Translations under genes and position numbers: made by a program
NCBI GenBank assembly: GCA_018287875.1
Contig: JAGVVL010000002.1
Location: 7,626,001-7,690,000, forward strand
DNA length: 64,000 nucleotides
DNA from: Nigrospora sphaerica
Lineage: Eukaryota > Ascomycota > Sordariomycetes > Amphisphaeriales > Apiosporaceae
Direction: 5' to 3'
The notes under the pieces: model-generated
Seen by the model: only the letters and a program-made list of their open reading frames with translations
What the model was told of the DNA's origin: nothing
Database searches by the model: none
In this document: positions 11,480-22,820 of the stretch, one piece after another
Numbering within the stretch: the stretch's first letter is position 1
Layout of the letters: each line of letters begins with the position of its first letter

Positions 11480-13862
11480 CCACTGGTCGTACGGCTGTAA
11501 TCCGAGAAGCCCTAGCCTGGTGTCTCCCACCCGTCTTTCTTCTTCCCGCTCTCGGTCGGATCAACGACGCCGACAAAGCAGAAGTTGGTGTGCTTTTTAG
11601 ATGGATAGAACATGCCGAGCGGGCATTTTGAGAAAAGGAGACACATGGCGTGGGGGCCGGCGAGGAGCGAGAAAAAGTGCCAACGGAGGCCAACCTCACC
11701 AGTACCACGTCTCTCTTTGGCAATAGGAAACCACGGTACCGCTCGCTCTTACTGTTATTGATGGAGATCCGGTGACGGACTGCATGGAGGTCCAGCGGCA
11801 AAGACGGTTGTACCTGGAGATGATTCGAGATGAACTTGAGCCGTCATGGCGACGGCAGACAGCTCGGCGCCGCGAGGTTTGGGGATACAAATTTTGGCTG
11901 GGTTTGATATCGCGTTAGAGTTCGGACTGGCAGTTTTCATTTTTGGTTGGTTTCCTTGGTTAGCCTGCAACGAGAGGAGAAATGACAACCCACGGCATTT
12001 TAAGAGGGGTGCTTCTATCAACCATTCATCGGTTGGGCTACTTACCTATTTCTAGGGGTCTGGCTGTCCAATTACCTGCTCATAAAAGGTAACCTCTCAG
12101 ACGGTAATCGGACGTCCCGAATAGCCCGATGCGGTGAAATCGATGCGGCTTACCAGAGCCATTAGCGAAGGTCCTCCGTTCTACGAACAACCCATCCATC
12201 AAGGCCAGACAAGAGGTAGAGGTGCATCCCCCACCAATACTACAGAGCAGGCTCAGCGTTGTGATCAACCGCAGTGGCTGTGAAGGGGGTTAGCAAAGTA
12301 GAGAGAATGGTTTGCCCGGTGACCCACATTGCAGAAATGCTGCTCCTACGGTCGAAACGATCATGGTGACGGCGCCAATGCTTGATGCCGGTATTTGGAA
12401 TAAAGTAGATGAGGAAGGGGTTGATGTCTTGTATCAGACCCTATGGTTTCCTGTCAGGACATCGAGACTGCGGGGGACCTCCCCATGCGGCCGAGACCCC
12501 GGGACGACAACTTACAAGACTGTGGGGCCCAGTATAGGCAACCTCCTGGCCTCCACCACAGGGAGGCGTTTGGGAGTAATGCTCGCGGAAGGGACCATAT
12601 GAGGTAGAAAAGCCTACGCGGCGGCCGTACGTCTGTTTAGGGATCGCAAGGTGCTCCAACGGGATGGTACACAAAGTTTGTCCAAAAGACGGTGTCTGTC
12701 CGGGAGATGCATAGGATTGGAGCCCATGCCAGACGGTGCTTTATGCTGGGACGGGCTAACTTGTAAGGTTCGGACCGCCGCGTTGGTTTAGAGCGGAAGG
12801 GAATCTGGCGAGGGGGGTCGCAAAATAAACGACTCAACTAAAAGGCTGTTCTTAGTGTGCTGAGCCGGTTACCTTTCTAGTTGAGTCACTTTTTTTTGCT
12901 ACCCTCCTGTCTGGCTCGACTCTCGACATGTAATAGTGGTGCCAAGGCGCCAGATGTAGTCCCGGGAGATAGCGTAGGGCAACGCGGACTGCGATTCCCA
13001 CAAGCTAATATCGGATCTAAGCAAGTACTTGAGTAACTGTTGAAGAACACGTCGCATCCGCAGAAACCGGCCCTTGCAGGCGGGGAGGGTTGGCCAGAAC
13101 AAGAAGAAGCCCATGCCCAACGTCCATGAAAAGGGCGCGTCTGGAAAATGCCACAAGGAAGAGGTGGATTTCACAATGGGATTCACATCCACGACGACAG
13201 GCCTGAGTTATATAGAGCCTAGTCACCATCTAAGCTTGGCTACGGGGCCTTTGGTTCTTGACCATGAATCTTAATACCCGTGATAACTCAGCTGATAAAG
13301 AAGAGGTTCACGAGGACCCGAGGGCAGGGCCGGGGGTGGGGGGCAAGGAGACCGAGGAATACTGCTGCCCCTGGAGATCTGGAAAGCGCCTCTGGAAACG
13401 AGGACGCCTTTGGGGGTGGGTTTTGCAGACAGGGGTGTGGGATTGCGATGACGACCGATCAGGGCCACAAGGTTATTCACGCGTAGACGTAGCGGCTACT
13501 GAAACCATCGCCACCACTGGTTACTTACCATAAAGTACCTACCTATGGTGCCGGTACGTGCTTGTTGACGAAGGTTGTTGCGTATATTGCTCATCTAGCA
13601 CCCGACGGCCTGTGCCGGCGCACCAGTTAAATAGCCATGTTCGCCCACTTCCCATTGCTTGGATTTCTTCTTCTCTTTCAACCCCAAGGAAGCCATTCTA
13701 GATCAAACGGAGCAGTGTCGCCATTTTGGAGCCATCCAGATGTCAACGCCGCCGTAGTAAGTATCGCTACTGTGCTAACAACCCTAGCCCTTTGCTTACC
13801 ACTTTTATCAGCCGGCAGCTAGATATTCCAATCCGCTACTCAAGGCGAGCTGGGCGCCCGTA

Positions 13863-14095
13863 CACCGATTGATGACGATGGAGGAGTCACCTGCATCCCA
13901 GGCAATGATGAAGATGCGGGCAGAAAGACGTCCATGTTACTTTCTGGACGGTTGTCTTCTGTTACTTGCCCGAGTCTCTGAGCCGGGCGTGAAATAGTCG
14001 AGGCGGTCTGGGTTGAAGTGCCTCCCGCATCAAGCGACACATGCCTACCGATTGATGATGTGGGGGGAGTCACCTCCGACAACGAGCAATGATGA
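13863..14095 (-). repeat. Diverged direct repeat pair
   Basis: About 45-nt copies near 13863-13910 and 14045-14095 share ACCGATTGATGA, GGAGTCACCT and CAATGATGA in the same order. On the minus strand each copy encodes a V-T-P-P-x-S-S-I-G-like peptide. Possibly remnants of one coding repeat. Confidence 0.5.
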
Positions 14096-14723
14096 CACGT
14101 ATAGCCCCATTGGGCCAAGGTCTGCGATGTTCACGCACCAGTCCAAGATTAAAATGCAACATTGAGCTCGGAAATTCCTGGCTGGGACCTCACAGAGACG
14201 TAAAACTACGCCTGAGGCAGATCAAGTGCTACCAAAGTGCTGCCGGTTGGCTACTTGAATGCCGCCACACGAATAGGCTACCTGCAACAGCCATGAGCAC
14301 TGCCAGGATTCTGTCCACAGGACTTTTGATGTATTCCAAACCAGGTACTTCATCGACACGGGCCAGTCGGGAAGTTGGATTTGGAACGCTTTGTCACGGT
14401 TTGATTTCCCATGAGCAGCCGCCCCCAGAGACCATGGAACGGCCAACGGGAGAATGATGAGGGACGGAGTTGGGATTTGACAATCCCACGTGTCATCTGA
14501 CTCACTCTGGGGGTCGAGGGCATTCAGTGCTGTGACGGGGCGGAAAGGAACGAGGAGGTGATGCGGCGCGGATGATACTAGCAAATCCTACCGGATTATG
14601 GGGAGGAAAAGAGAAGAAGACAAGAGGAACTGGGGAACATGGGATATTTATATCGACGACTGTCACTGGCACCGGACCCAGTGGTCAGCCAGGTGATTAC
14701 GGCGTGAAGGAAGCCGCCATAAC

Positions 14724-14858
14724 ATCGGGGGAGGCGGAATGGAGCAAGTCCTTGCCTTGGAGTGTATCTCACGAAGTCGTGGAGACGCTGCGATTGTATC
14801 GGGGGAGGCGGCATGCAGCAGGGCTTTGCGTTGGATGTGTATCTCAAGAAGTCGCAAC
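14724..14858 (+). repeat. Diverged tandem repeat, 74-nt period
   Basis: Copies begin at 14724 and 14798. Both start ATCGGGGGAGGCGG and share GTATCTCA.GAAGTCG about 45 nt later, with scattered substitutions between. No gene assigned. Confidence 0.65.
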
Positions 14859-15874
14859 TCGTTGACCACCAGGCGCAGAGCCCCTTTTTGTCGTTCTTGA
14901 CGTGCACATGGCGCACTTGACTGCTTCGATTGCTCTTTTGGCAAGGAATAAATGTCGCTTCAGCAAGTAGGCATTTTCCCTCGGCCAAATATGCACCCGC
15001 TACCCAGAGACGTTTAAGAGTCACTGGCGTCGGCACCATGTTTGGAACACGGCGACAGATTCAATCATGAAATAAGTGAAACACATATATGTTCGGCTCT
15101 GTACTGCTACATTGCTATCATCATGTGCGCCAACTGTCGGCTTTGGGATCCGTTGTCTGTACTTCGGCACGGGTCTGAGCAGACCCGAAGAAGCATCGAA
15201 GTACCAGTCCCGATAAATGAACGAGCGGCATAACTGTGCCTGCAATCTTTCCCACGCCTTCTAGACTGCGTAGCGCCGCTCATGATGTCCGAGTGTCAAC
15301 TCAGGTAAGAAGATGGGGCGCACTTGGCCCAAATGGCTCGTCGTGTCCTTCAGAGAAGTGTCGTTAGAGGTGTTAGAGAACATGGAAAAGACGTTGGAAA
15401 CAGCCAATTCGTACCCGATTCTCCCTAAATCTGGAGAACCCGGATGGACCGTCGATAGCGCACCGAAACTGAGCAGGTATCACAGTTTCAGTTGGTGTCT
15501 TGGGCACACAACCCCACCCATTCACTTGGCGAGTGTACCACTCAGAAGATTTACACTGGACGGCGTCTTGAAGAACAACTTCTTGGCCTTTTTAGCTGGC
15601 GCCGAAGCGACGGGATATGGAGCTTCCTTACGCTGTGGTCGCTGCCATGCCCATTCTGGGCCTGTGGGGTCGCCTGGCTTACAAGCTCCCGGATGCCGAG
15701 GCCCAGTTGCTCCAGCCGACCGGTGCTATGATAAATCTGGAGAAGATAATCGAGGCCTTCATTGCGGAAGCTAGTGTGCGGTGTGATCTCCTTATCACTA
15801 GCAAGCTACAATTAGCAATTATTGAGGGTAAATCGATTACTAGATTAGGAGCTGTAATCGACACGATCAAGCTA

Positions 15875-17389
15875 TTACTTCGTAGCCTCCTCTTCAGCCT
15901 TCTTCGCCTCCTCCTCGGCCTTCTTCTTGGCCTCCTCCTCAGCCAGATTCTTCTCCTCCTCGGCCTTCTTCTTGGCCTCCTCCTCAGCCAGATTCTTCTC
16001 CTCCTCGGCCTTCTTCTTGGCCTCCTCCTCGGCCTTCTTCTTCTCCTCCTCGGCCTTCTTCTTCTCCTCCTCGGCCTTCTTCTTCTCCTCCTCGGCCTTC
16101 TTCTTAGCAGCCTCCTCAGCCAGATTCTTCTCCTCGGCTTGCTTCTTCTCCTCTTCAGCCTGCTTCTTCTCCTCCTCGGCCTTCTTCTTAGCAGCCTCCT
16201 CAGCCAGATTCTTCTCCTCCTCGGCCTTCTTCTTTTCATCTTCAGCCTTCTTAGCCTCCTCCTCGGCCTGCTTCTTCTCCTCCTCGGCCTGCTTCTTCTC
16301 CTCTTCGGCCTGCTTCTTCTCCTCCTCGGCCTTCTTTTTGGCCTCCTCTTCAGCCTTCTTAGCCTCCTCCTCGGCCTTCTGCTTCTTAGCATCTTCGGCC
16401 TTCTTGGCCTCCTCCTCGGCCTTCTTCTTGGCATCTTCAGCCTTCTTAGCCTCCTCTTCGGCTTTCTTCTTATCCTCCTCCTCGGCCTTCTGCTTCTTCT
16501 CTTCCTCTGCCTTCTTCTTGGCCTCCTCTTCGGCCTGCTTCTTGGCCTCTTCGCCCTTCTTAGCCTCCTTCTCGGCTTGCTTCTTCTCCTCCTCGGCCTT
16601 CTGCTTCTTCTCTTCCTCGGCTTTCTTCTTAGCCTCCTCCTCGGCTTTCTTCACAGCATCCTCTTCGGCTTTCTTCTTAGCCTCCTCTTCGGCCTGCTTC
16701 TTTTCATCTTCAGCCTTCTGCTTCTCATAGACTTCCTTGTCATCTTTGTCCAATAGCTTCTCTGCGGCCTCCTTCAGCTTTTTTGCTGCCTCGGCTGCCG
16801 CCTTTTCGGCATCCTTCTTGGCCTTTTCGTCGGCGCCGGCAGAGGGGCTGAGAAGAACGTCGAGGTTAACGAGCCCCTGGCCAGGAACACATACAGCCTG
16901 GCTACGGTACGCGATAGTCCGCTTCCTGCGGGCGGTCCTCTATGGGTTCGTTAGCAGAGTTCGACCAAGACAGGGGTGGCGGGGGCAACATACCGTGACC
17001 GCTCCGTCGATGGTACGTTTGATGGCTCCCCTGTTCAGGTTGGCGATCAGGTTCTGGGGCTGCAGAAGTTGGTTGGCCGCCTGAGGACTGATGACACCAA
17101 GAGCGCGGAGCTGCGCCAACTGCTGCACCTGACCAAGCAGCTGGACTTCCTGCACAACATTGAGGCCGCCGATGCTGTTGATGTCGAAGTTACAGATGCC
17201 CAAAGCCAGCATTAGCTGGCCGATGTTGTTGGCAAGAGAAGCCTGGAGGTTGTTGGGGTCCAGGCTCCCACCGCCAAGCTGCTGCGCCAGAGCAGCCTCG
17301 GATCCATTCGCGCCCCCTTGTGTGCCCGCAAGAGCACCGGGGAGGGTAAGGGCCAAAGTGGCGACGAGGGGAGTGCCGAAGAACTTCAT
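15875..17389 (-). CDS. Secreted protein with long Lys/Glu/Ala repeat tail
   Basis: Exons 17389-16994 and 16939-15875 (54-nt intron: GTATGT donor, GCTAAC branch, CATAG acceptor) encode 486 residues. Residues 1-21 form a signal peptide (MKFFGTPLVATLALTLPGALAG). Residues about 22-135 are Asn/Gln/Leu-rich with NNIGQLMLALGICNFDINSI and EVQLLGQVQQLAQLRALG, resembling the small secreted protein at 25900. A basic TARRKRT patch follows the splice. From about residue 175 to the stop the chain is almost entirely A, E, K and Q in units such as AEEEKKKAEEEAKK, predicting a very long charged helix (coiled coil or single alpha-helix). Function unknown; cell-wall or extracellular location is inferred from the signal peptide only. 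A 5'-UTR intron and TATA box lie just upstream. Confidence 0.82.
15876..16735 (-). repeat. Degenerate coding repeat (GCC-GAG-GAG-GAG-AAG-AAG type)
   Basis: About 860 bp of imperfect 12-18-nt units, the coding source of the Lys/Glu/Ala tail. Because units are multiples of three and purine-rich on the minus strand, other frames are also open: poly-Leu/Gly and Ser/Phe/Ala readings on the plus strand and an Arg/Pro reading on the minus strand. Those are shadows. Confidence 0.9.
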
Positions 17390-17455
17390 GTTATCGAAAG
17401 ATCGTGGGGATTGGGAAAAGTGAGCAACAAGTGAATGTTAAAGGGATGAAGCCCG

Positions 17456-17505
17456 CTGAGGCAAAAGTTAGGAACGCTTTGAACATTCGACTTGCTTGTA
17501 CGTAC
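17456..17505 (-). other. 5'-UTR intron of the Lys/Glu/Ala-tail gene
   Basis: 50 nt on the minus strand with donor AAG/GTACGT, branch-like CCTAACTTT and acceptor GCCTCAG, located 67 nt upstream of the ATG at 17389. All three splice signals match the coding introns of the window. Confidence 0.65.
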
Positions 17506-17522
17506 CTTCGAAAGATTGACAG

Positions 17523-17531
17523 TATATATAT
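17523..17531 (-). promoter_or_regulatory. TATA box
   Basis: TATATATAT lies about 140 nt upstream of the ATG at 17389 and immediately upstream of the leader intron; a strong TATA element suggests a highly or conditionally expressed gene. Confidence 0.55.
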
Positions 17532-19144
17532 GAAACAGAGTACCGAAGTTGAATGAAAGTAAAGAGCACAGCTGCAAGTGGTGGTATTAGCTGATGGAAT
17601 CTCTGATCAGCAATGGGGATCTAATACCTCTGGACGGTCCGAACAGTCGAAGGATGAAGAAGTGAAGAAGGTGACTTGTGAAAGAGATGGAGAGGTAAAG
17701 GATTTGCCCATTGCTCGGAGACCATGGCTTATTATACGGTTTCTACGATTCGACCGTCCGTTGCTGATCTGTACTGAGAGGTTATCAGAAACCACGGGCA
17801 ATAGCACGGTGCCCCTCGAAACATGATCCTGTGAGCGGCTGTTTGCCTCGGTGAGTGAGTGGTTCTCCTTTGGTGGCGCTCTGTAAACAACTGCCGTCAT
17901 GATCCGATGCTCCAAGGCTGGTGGATGGTTCACGATCCTGGACGGTCCTACATGAGACCCAGGAGGCACACCACCCTGATCATCGCGGATGTCGCCGGAT
18001 TTCGTTGAATGCTAGGGTGACAAGTCCCATTTGGCGTATAGTTGAGACGGCACGCCAAGACCACGCTGCCCTGTGTTCTCCTTGGTTAATACGTAGAGCT
18101 TGAAGGTAAACGCATAGCCAAGCTTTGGTTGCAATGGGGCGAAAGTAGAGCTGCTAGTGCAAAAGCGAGCGACTAGTGGCTTTGCACCCTCTTCCAGTAC
18201 CGCCTTAACTGAGTGGTACTCCCTGCCAAGTATTTCGATACAAGCAGCTGTGAGATCGGCCCCAGGTTGTAATAACAAGAAAGACGAAGATCCCCCGGGC
18301 CGGTGTACGTCGGATGAAACAACGGCCGGGACAATCGGCCTCCGAGATGGTGAAAAAGCCTTTGACTTGGCAAAAATTGATTGAATGTGCACCTTTAGCT
18401 GTTATTTTCTTAGATTCGGTATGTCCCCAGCGGCAGAAGACTGATGATGGACGCAGTGATAGCAGCAGCGAGTGCAGTCAAGCATTGTCGGCCAAGCCGA
18501 CGCGGCCACGGAAAGAGCTCGGCCGAAGGGAAAGCAACAGCATTGCGCTTTACGACCACCTTTGGCAGTCGCAGTTATTTATCGACGCCCTCAGCACTTG
18601 GTCCGGCCGAACGCACGCCCCAGCGATTCAAAGAGGTAGAGCCGTGCCAACGTGCCGGTCGCCAAGATGCTCGCCAAAATTGGAGATGCGCTTCGTAAGT
18701 AGATCACCGAGGGAGTTCCACGGACCAATGTGGGCATGATTCGAATGCTTTCGGTTCCCCTTGCGAGCTTACCTACCAACTTGATGATCAATGCGACCAT
18801 CGTCTCTATATTTCCCCTAAGATTCCCAAACTTGTTTATTACCGTCCTCCGCCGTCAACACGACGGTTGGACCTCTTCCACGCTGAAGCCTTGTCGCTCG
18901 GCAATTTCTTCTCTCAACAGAGCCTCAGCCCGGGAGTTTGCGGGTATACGGAACCGTTGGCAGGGACAACGAGTGGGTAATAAGGAAAGGTCAGCAATGA
19001 GGCGGTGCCGTCGGCGGTAGCAATTCGACCAAGACGCGGCGCTGGGATGGCTGCTGGTTGCGGGGGGTGGTCCTCGCGTATACAAACAGTATACATATTT
19101 CTTATAATTGGCCCGTATCGGTGTAGGGTAGGTAAATGTCATGG

Positions 19145-19504
19145 TTATTGCTTGTCTCCTGGTCGCACATTGCTCTCTTTGTCCTTGTTGAGGCCCATCA
19201 GGTTGCCAATGACACCACCCGGTTTCGGCAGGGGACATTCCCTCTTTGCCTTCGTGTTCGGGATTTTCCCGAATCCCTCGGTGCTTGTCTCGAACTGCGC
19301 GATGCCGTCCGTGACCTGGGTGGTCTCGGCCCTCCTTCTCCTCCTCCGTGTTCCGTCGGGCGCGACCTCCGAGTCGGCGTATTTCACTCTCGGCGCCGGG
19401 CAGGGCAACATGTGCGGAACAGCCACCACGAAGAAGCTAGCGGCAACCGCGGTCGCGAATAGGGAGGAGGTCATGCGTGACCGCGGATGCAGGTGTGGCG
19501 GCAT
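19145..19504 (-). CDS. Small single-pass membrane protein, conserved hypothetical
   Basis: 119 residues from the ATG at 19504 (MPPHLHPRS). A basic N-terminus precedes one hydrophobic helix (about residues 13-31, SSLFATAVAASFFVVAVPH). Then come LPCPAPRVKYAD, a six-Arg run near residue 55, a polar middle, and a RECPLPKPGGVIGNLMG block before the C-terminus. The layout resembles small hypothetical proteins I recall from other Sordariomycetes, but I cannot name a function. The open frame extends 32 codons upstream of the chosen Met; that part looks like leader sequence. Divergent from PPG1. Confidence 0.65.
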   Translation of the reverse strand: MPPHLHPRSRMTSSLFATAVAASFFVVAVPHMLPCPAPRVKYADSEVAPDGTRRRRRRAETTQVTDGIAQFETSTEGFGKIPNTKAKRECPLPKPGGVIGNLMGLNKDKESNVRPGDKQ

Positions 19505-20471
19505 GGCTGGCGGCGTGAGGGAAATTTGAAGGCTGCAGTCGTATGTCAATTGAGGCAGCCCGACGAGACCAAGGCAATGCGACACGCGCTCATGACACAC
19601 CTTTCAGAGGTTCCGCAGTAGCCAGCTCATGACGGAAGCTGGGTGTTGGCGTGCTCCCTGGTGGGCTGGTGATTCTTTGCACGGCGCGGAGCTTGCTTTG
19701 CTTGTGGTGGTGATGGGCGAAGGCAGCTCTCCAATTCAACTTTTGGCGGAAGGCTTGGAATTGGCCGTCCTTCCGTGGACAGGGAGTGTGCATGTAGCCC
19801 GGAAGTACCTGTCCCGCCTTGGATACCTGAGCGTTGCGGGGTTTCGGCCTTCTTCAAAGGTACATATCTCGGGGACGATACCCGGTACAGCTCTGTGCTC
19901 TGCCGGTCGGGAGGTACCTAACCAATTTGCAGACCTCCCGCCCCGACCGCCGACCGCAAGAATCCCCAGAAGCCGGGCCGGTTAGAGGAACATGCGTCAT
20001 TCCTTAGCGTCAGTGGGTGGAAGCATATGCTCCGTACGGGTACCAATGTACTAGGTATGTACCTTACGTACAGTTATGTAGGGCATCTAACTGTCTGTTC
20101 CTGGGCCTGGGCGCGTATCACCCAATGCTTAGTCCGCGATAACGCGATAACGCGCGACCCTTGGCGTCCAGCTTCACTCACCAGCACTGGCACACCACCT
20201 CCCGCATTCCAGTCGCAATCCCACCGGAGCGCAGCAGCGCAAACATCAAGCATCGCTGAATATACCGGGGAACCCGCCGTCGCGCGCCCGCCAGCACCAC
20301 GTCGCATGATCCCGGCCGTACCTACTCTATTATGTGCACCTTCTAATTCACATTTGGACCATCAGTCGCGAGGGCGCTTGCGCAGTTGCCGCCTTGCAAC
20401 GTCGTCAGCCAGAAACGAAGCCAGCCCATCTAACCACTATCGTTCCCCAAAGAAGACATATTGTTGTAGTC
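19505..20471. other. Divergent intergenic region upstream of PPG1
   Basis: About 970 bp. Near 20036-20085 there is a cluster of GTAC-containing words (ACTAGGTATGTACCTTACGT). No gene seen. Confidence 0.5.
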
Positions 20472-21841
20472 ATGAGTGACCTGGACATGTATGCTTTTCT
20501 GCCGCCTTTGTTCTTCCCCTCGGCCCCCCTTACTAACCTGCTCAAAGTGCCATCGCTCAGCTACGAGCATGCCGTCCTATACCCGAGGCCCAAGTCAGGG
20601 AGCTGTGCCACAAGGCGCGCGAGCTGCTGATTGAAGAAGGCAACGTCGTCACAGTAGCCGCCCCTGTGACAATATGCGGCGACATCCACGGACAGTTTCA
20701 CGACCTGATGGAGCTCTTTCGTGTGGGAGGCGACCCCCCCGACACCAACTATCTTTTCATGGGTGAGTCGTTGTAGCCCCGGCCATCGCTTGGCCGCCTA
20801 GCTGTTCGGACTGACACAAATGCGGCGACTCCAGGCGACTTTGTTGACCGCGGCTTCTATTCCCTTGAATCATTCCTGCTTCTCTTATGTCTCAAGGTCC
20901 GATACCCCGACCGGATGACCCTCATCCGAGGCAACCACGAGTCACGCCAGATCACGACCGTCTATGGCTTCTACGACGAGTGTCTCCGAAAATACGGCAG
21001 CGCCAATGTGTGGCGGTACTGCTGCGACGTCTTCGACTATCTTGCGCTGGGTGCCATTGTCCTAGGGGCGTCCAACACGCTTTCGCCGCCTAACGAGTCC
21101 ATATCGAGTCAAGTATACGAGGAAGAGGACATAGAGATCGAAGTCTGTAATGCAGAGGGCGATATCATGAGCCGCTTCCAACGCCAAGCGGGCGAACAAA
21201 AGAGCCCCAACGGCGCCGCCACCAAGACCGGTCCGCCAGGCTCTGGCGCATCCGGTGCCAGCGGGGGAAGTACCGGCAACCCAACGGGCGCAGTTCTCTG
21301 CGTACATGGAGGGCTGTCTCCTTTGATCGATACAGTGGATAAGATCCGCCTGCTCGACCGGAAACAGGAGGTTCCTCACGAAGGTGCCATGTGCGACTTG
21401 CTTTGGTCGGATCCTGACGAGATTGATGGCTGGGGCCTTTCCCCCCGCGGCGCCGGCTTTTTGTTTGGCTCGGATATTGTCAAAGTCTTCAACCACAGGA
21501 ACGACCTGTCGCTCATTGCCCGCGCTCACCAGCTCGTCATGGAGGGATTCAAGGAAATGTTCGATGCCAGTATAGTGACCGTATGGTCTGCCCCCAACTA
21601 CTGTTACAGGTGCGGAAACGTTGCTGCCGTTCTGGAACTGTCCGAGGGCGGCGGGGGCGAGAGCATCATGGCCCGGAGCAACGGCGAGGTGGGCCGGAGC
21701 GATGGCGGAATGCGCGGTGTTATGATGGACGGTGAGAACGGACTCAACGGACCCGCCAGGAGGTATCGCGTGTTCCAGGCTGCGCCACAGGACTCTAGGG
21801 GAATGCCGGCAAAGAAGCCTGTGGCGGACTATTTTCTTTAA
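20472..21841 (+). CDS. PPG1: Serine/threonine protein phosphatase, PP2A-like (Ppg1 type)
   Basis: PPP-family metallophosphatase catalytic subunit. Exons 20472-20488, 20548-20762 and 20835-21841 give 412 residues; the first exon is 17 nt. Metal and active-site motifs are intact: GDIHGQ (50-55), GDFVDRG (78-84), GNHES (110-114), HGGLSP (235-240) and the later AxAHQLV and [11 protein letters not shown] blocks. The chain ends in DYFL, as PP2A-type subunits do. A roughly 70-residue Gly/Ser-rich insertion (about 156-229) sits before HGGLSP, which distinguishes it from PP2A and PP4 and fits Ppg1. In yeast Ppg1 works with the Far/STRIPAK-like complex and glycogen metabolism; that role here is inferred from the family. 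Confidence 0.9.
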
Positions 21842-22820
21842 GAAAAACCCGCTGACGCAACAACTACGACAAGAACTTTCTTGTGACGGAAAATAGGCTC
21901 ACCCGGGCGGTGAGCATGATCAACCCTGATAATACTCTCTCGTGGGCTGAAGCGGCACGAAGAACAGCGAGGTCTCTGTGGAAACGCGTATAGCAATTTG
22001 GCGTTGTGTTAATTAGTAGGTACTTCTGGGGTCGGCCCGGTGGCGTATTCCGCTCGTGCTCTCGCCCGTCTGGATCAATCCTAAGCGTTATGTTCTATGA
22101 CTGCAAATAGCATACAATCAGTCAGCCTTCAGGGTGCAGAGACGGCTTCTCTTGCATGCAGTTCTGCTTGATAAGGACGGTCCAGTGCAACGCTTCAGGA
22201 TTGACGCACACCAGAGCACACAGCCAGCATGGAAACCGCTCTCTCTATTTCGGTACGGTTACAGGCAGTGAGTGCACCGACGGTTCAGACATTTGGGGCC
22301 TGGACTGATCGATCAGGGATGGGGTTGAAAGCTTGTTCACAGCAATCAACGCACGTGAGCCATATGGCGACTGGACACCCGACATCAACATCTATATACC
22401 CGCCCTGTGAAAACCCACCCGCGGCACAAGTACACTGAATTCATTCCCGCCTCCACGTCGGCGAGCCCTCGTCTATCCAGGGAGATGAACAAGGACCGAC
22501 CCTGACATACGACCCTCCGCTCGCTGGGTTGCCGGGCGAAGTGCGCAGTCTTCCAGAATGTACCATCGAAAAGGAAAAAAACCACCTCGTCGACCTGGAA
22601 TCTTTAACCGACGACGACTCCAAGATGCAGTGGTGGCGGGACCCTCCCTTGGTACCCATCGTCGGGGTCGTACTCCTTCGCCAGCAGACCTGCCTCCGGT
22701 GGGATCCGACTGTGCTCTCCAGCTTGATGAAATATTTCCCCCAACATGAACATAGATGTCGAGGTGATAATTCGACTGTTTTTTGGGACGAAACTGTTGC
22801 AAGCTGACGGTTAACCCGAA

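Larger units (their letters stand above)
11480..15874. other. Gene-poor interval, 4.4 kb
   Basis: No complete gene recognised. At 11480-11920 all three plus frames are partly open with codon-like stretches broken by stops, compatible with missed 3' exons or a decayed gene. Two pairs of diverged repeats lie at 13.86-14.10 and 14.72-14.86 kb. 15617 to about 15880 is open on the plus strand (starting MELPYAVVAAMP) and runs into the antisense of the Lys/Glu/Ala repeat. Around 13530-13560 there is a TACCTACCTA-type motif. Confidence 0.5.
17390..19144. other. Intergenic region between two minus-strand genes
   Basis: 1.75 kb. The first 140 bp upstream of 17389 carry the leader intron and TATA box of the 15.9-17.4 kb gene. 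The rest (18.0-19.1 kb) has only short frames on both strands without recognisable protein features. Confidence 0.5.

Noticed and set aside
11480..15600. Transposon remnant
   Set aside because: No reverse transcriptase, transposase, terminal repeat or target-site duplication could be identified by eye; only short diverged repeats.
15679..16730. Arg/Pro, Ser/Phe/Ala and Leu/Gly open frames across the Lys/Glu/Ala repeat
   Set aside because: Alternative frames of a trinucleotide-phased repeat; only the minus frame joined to the signal-peptide exon is supported.
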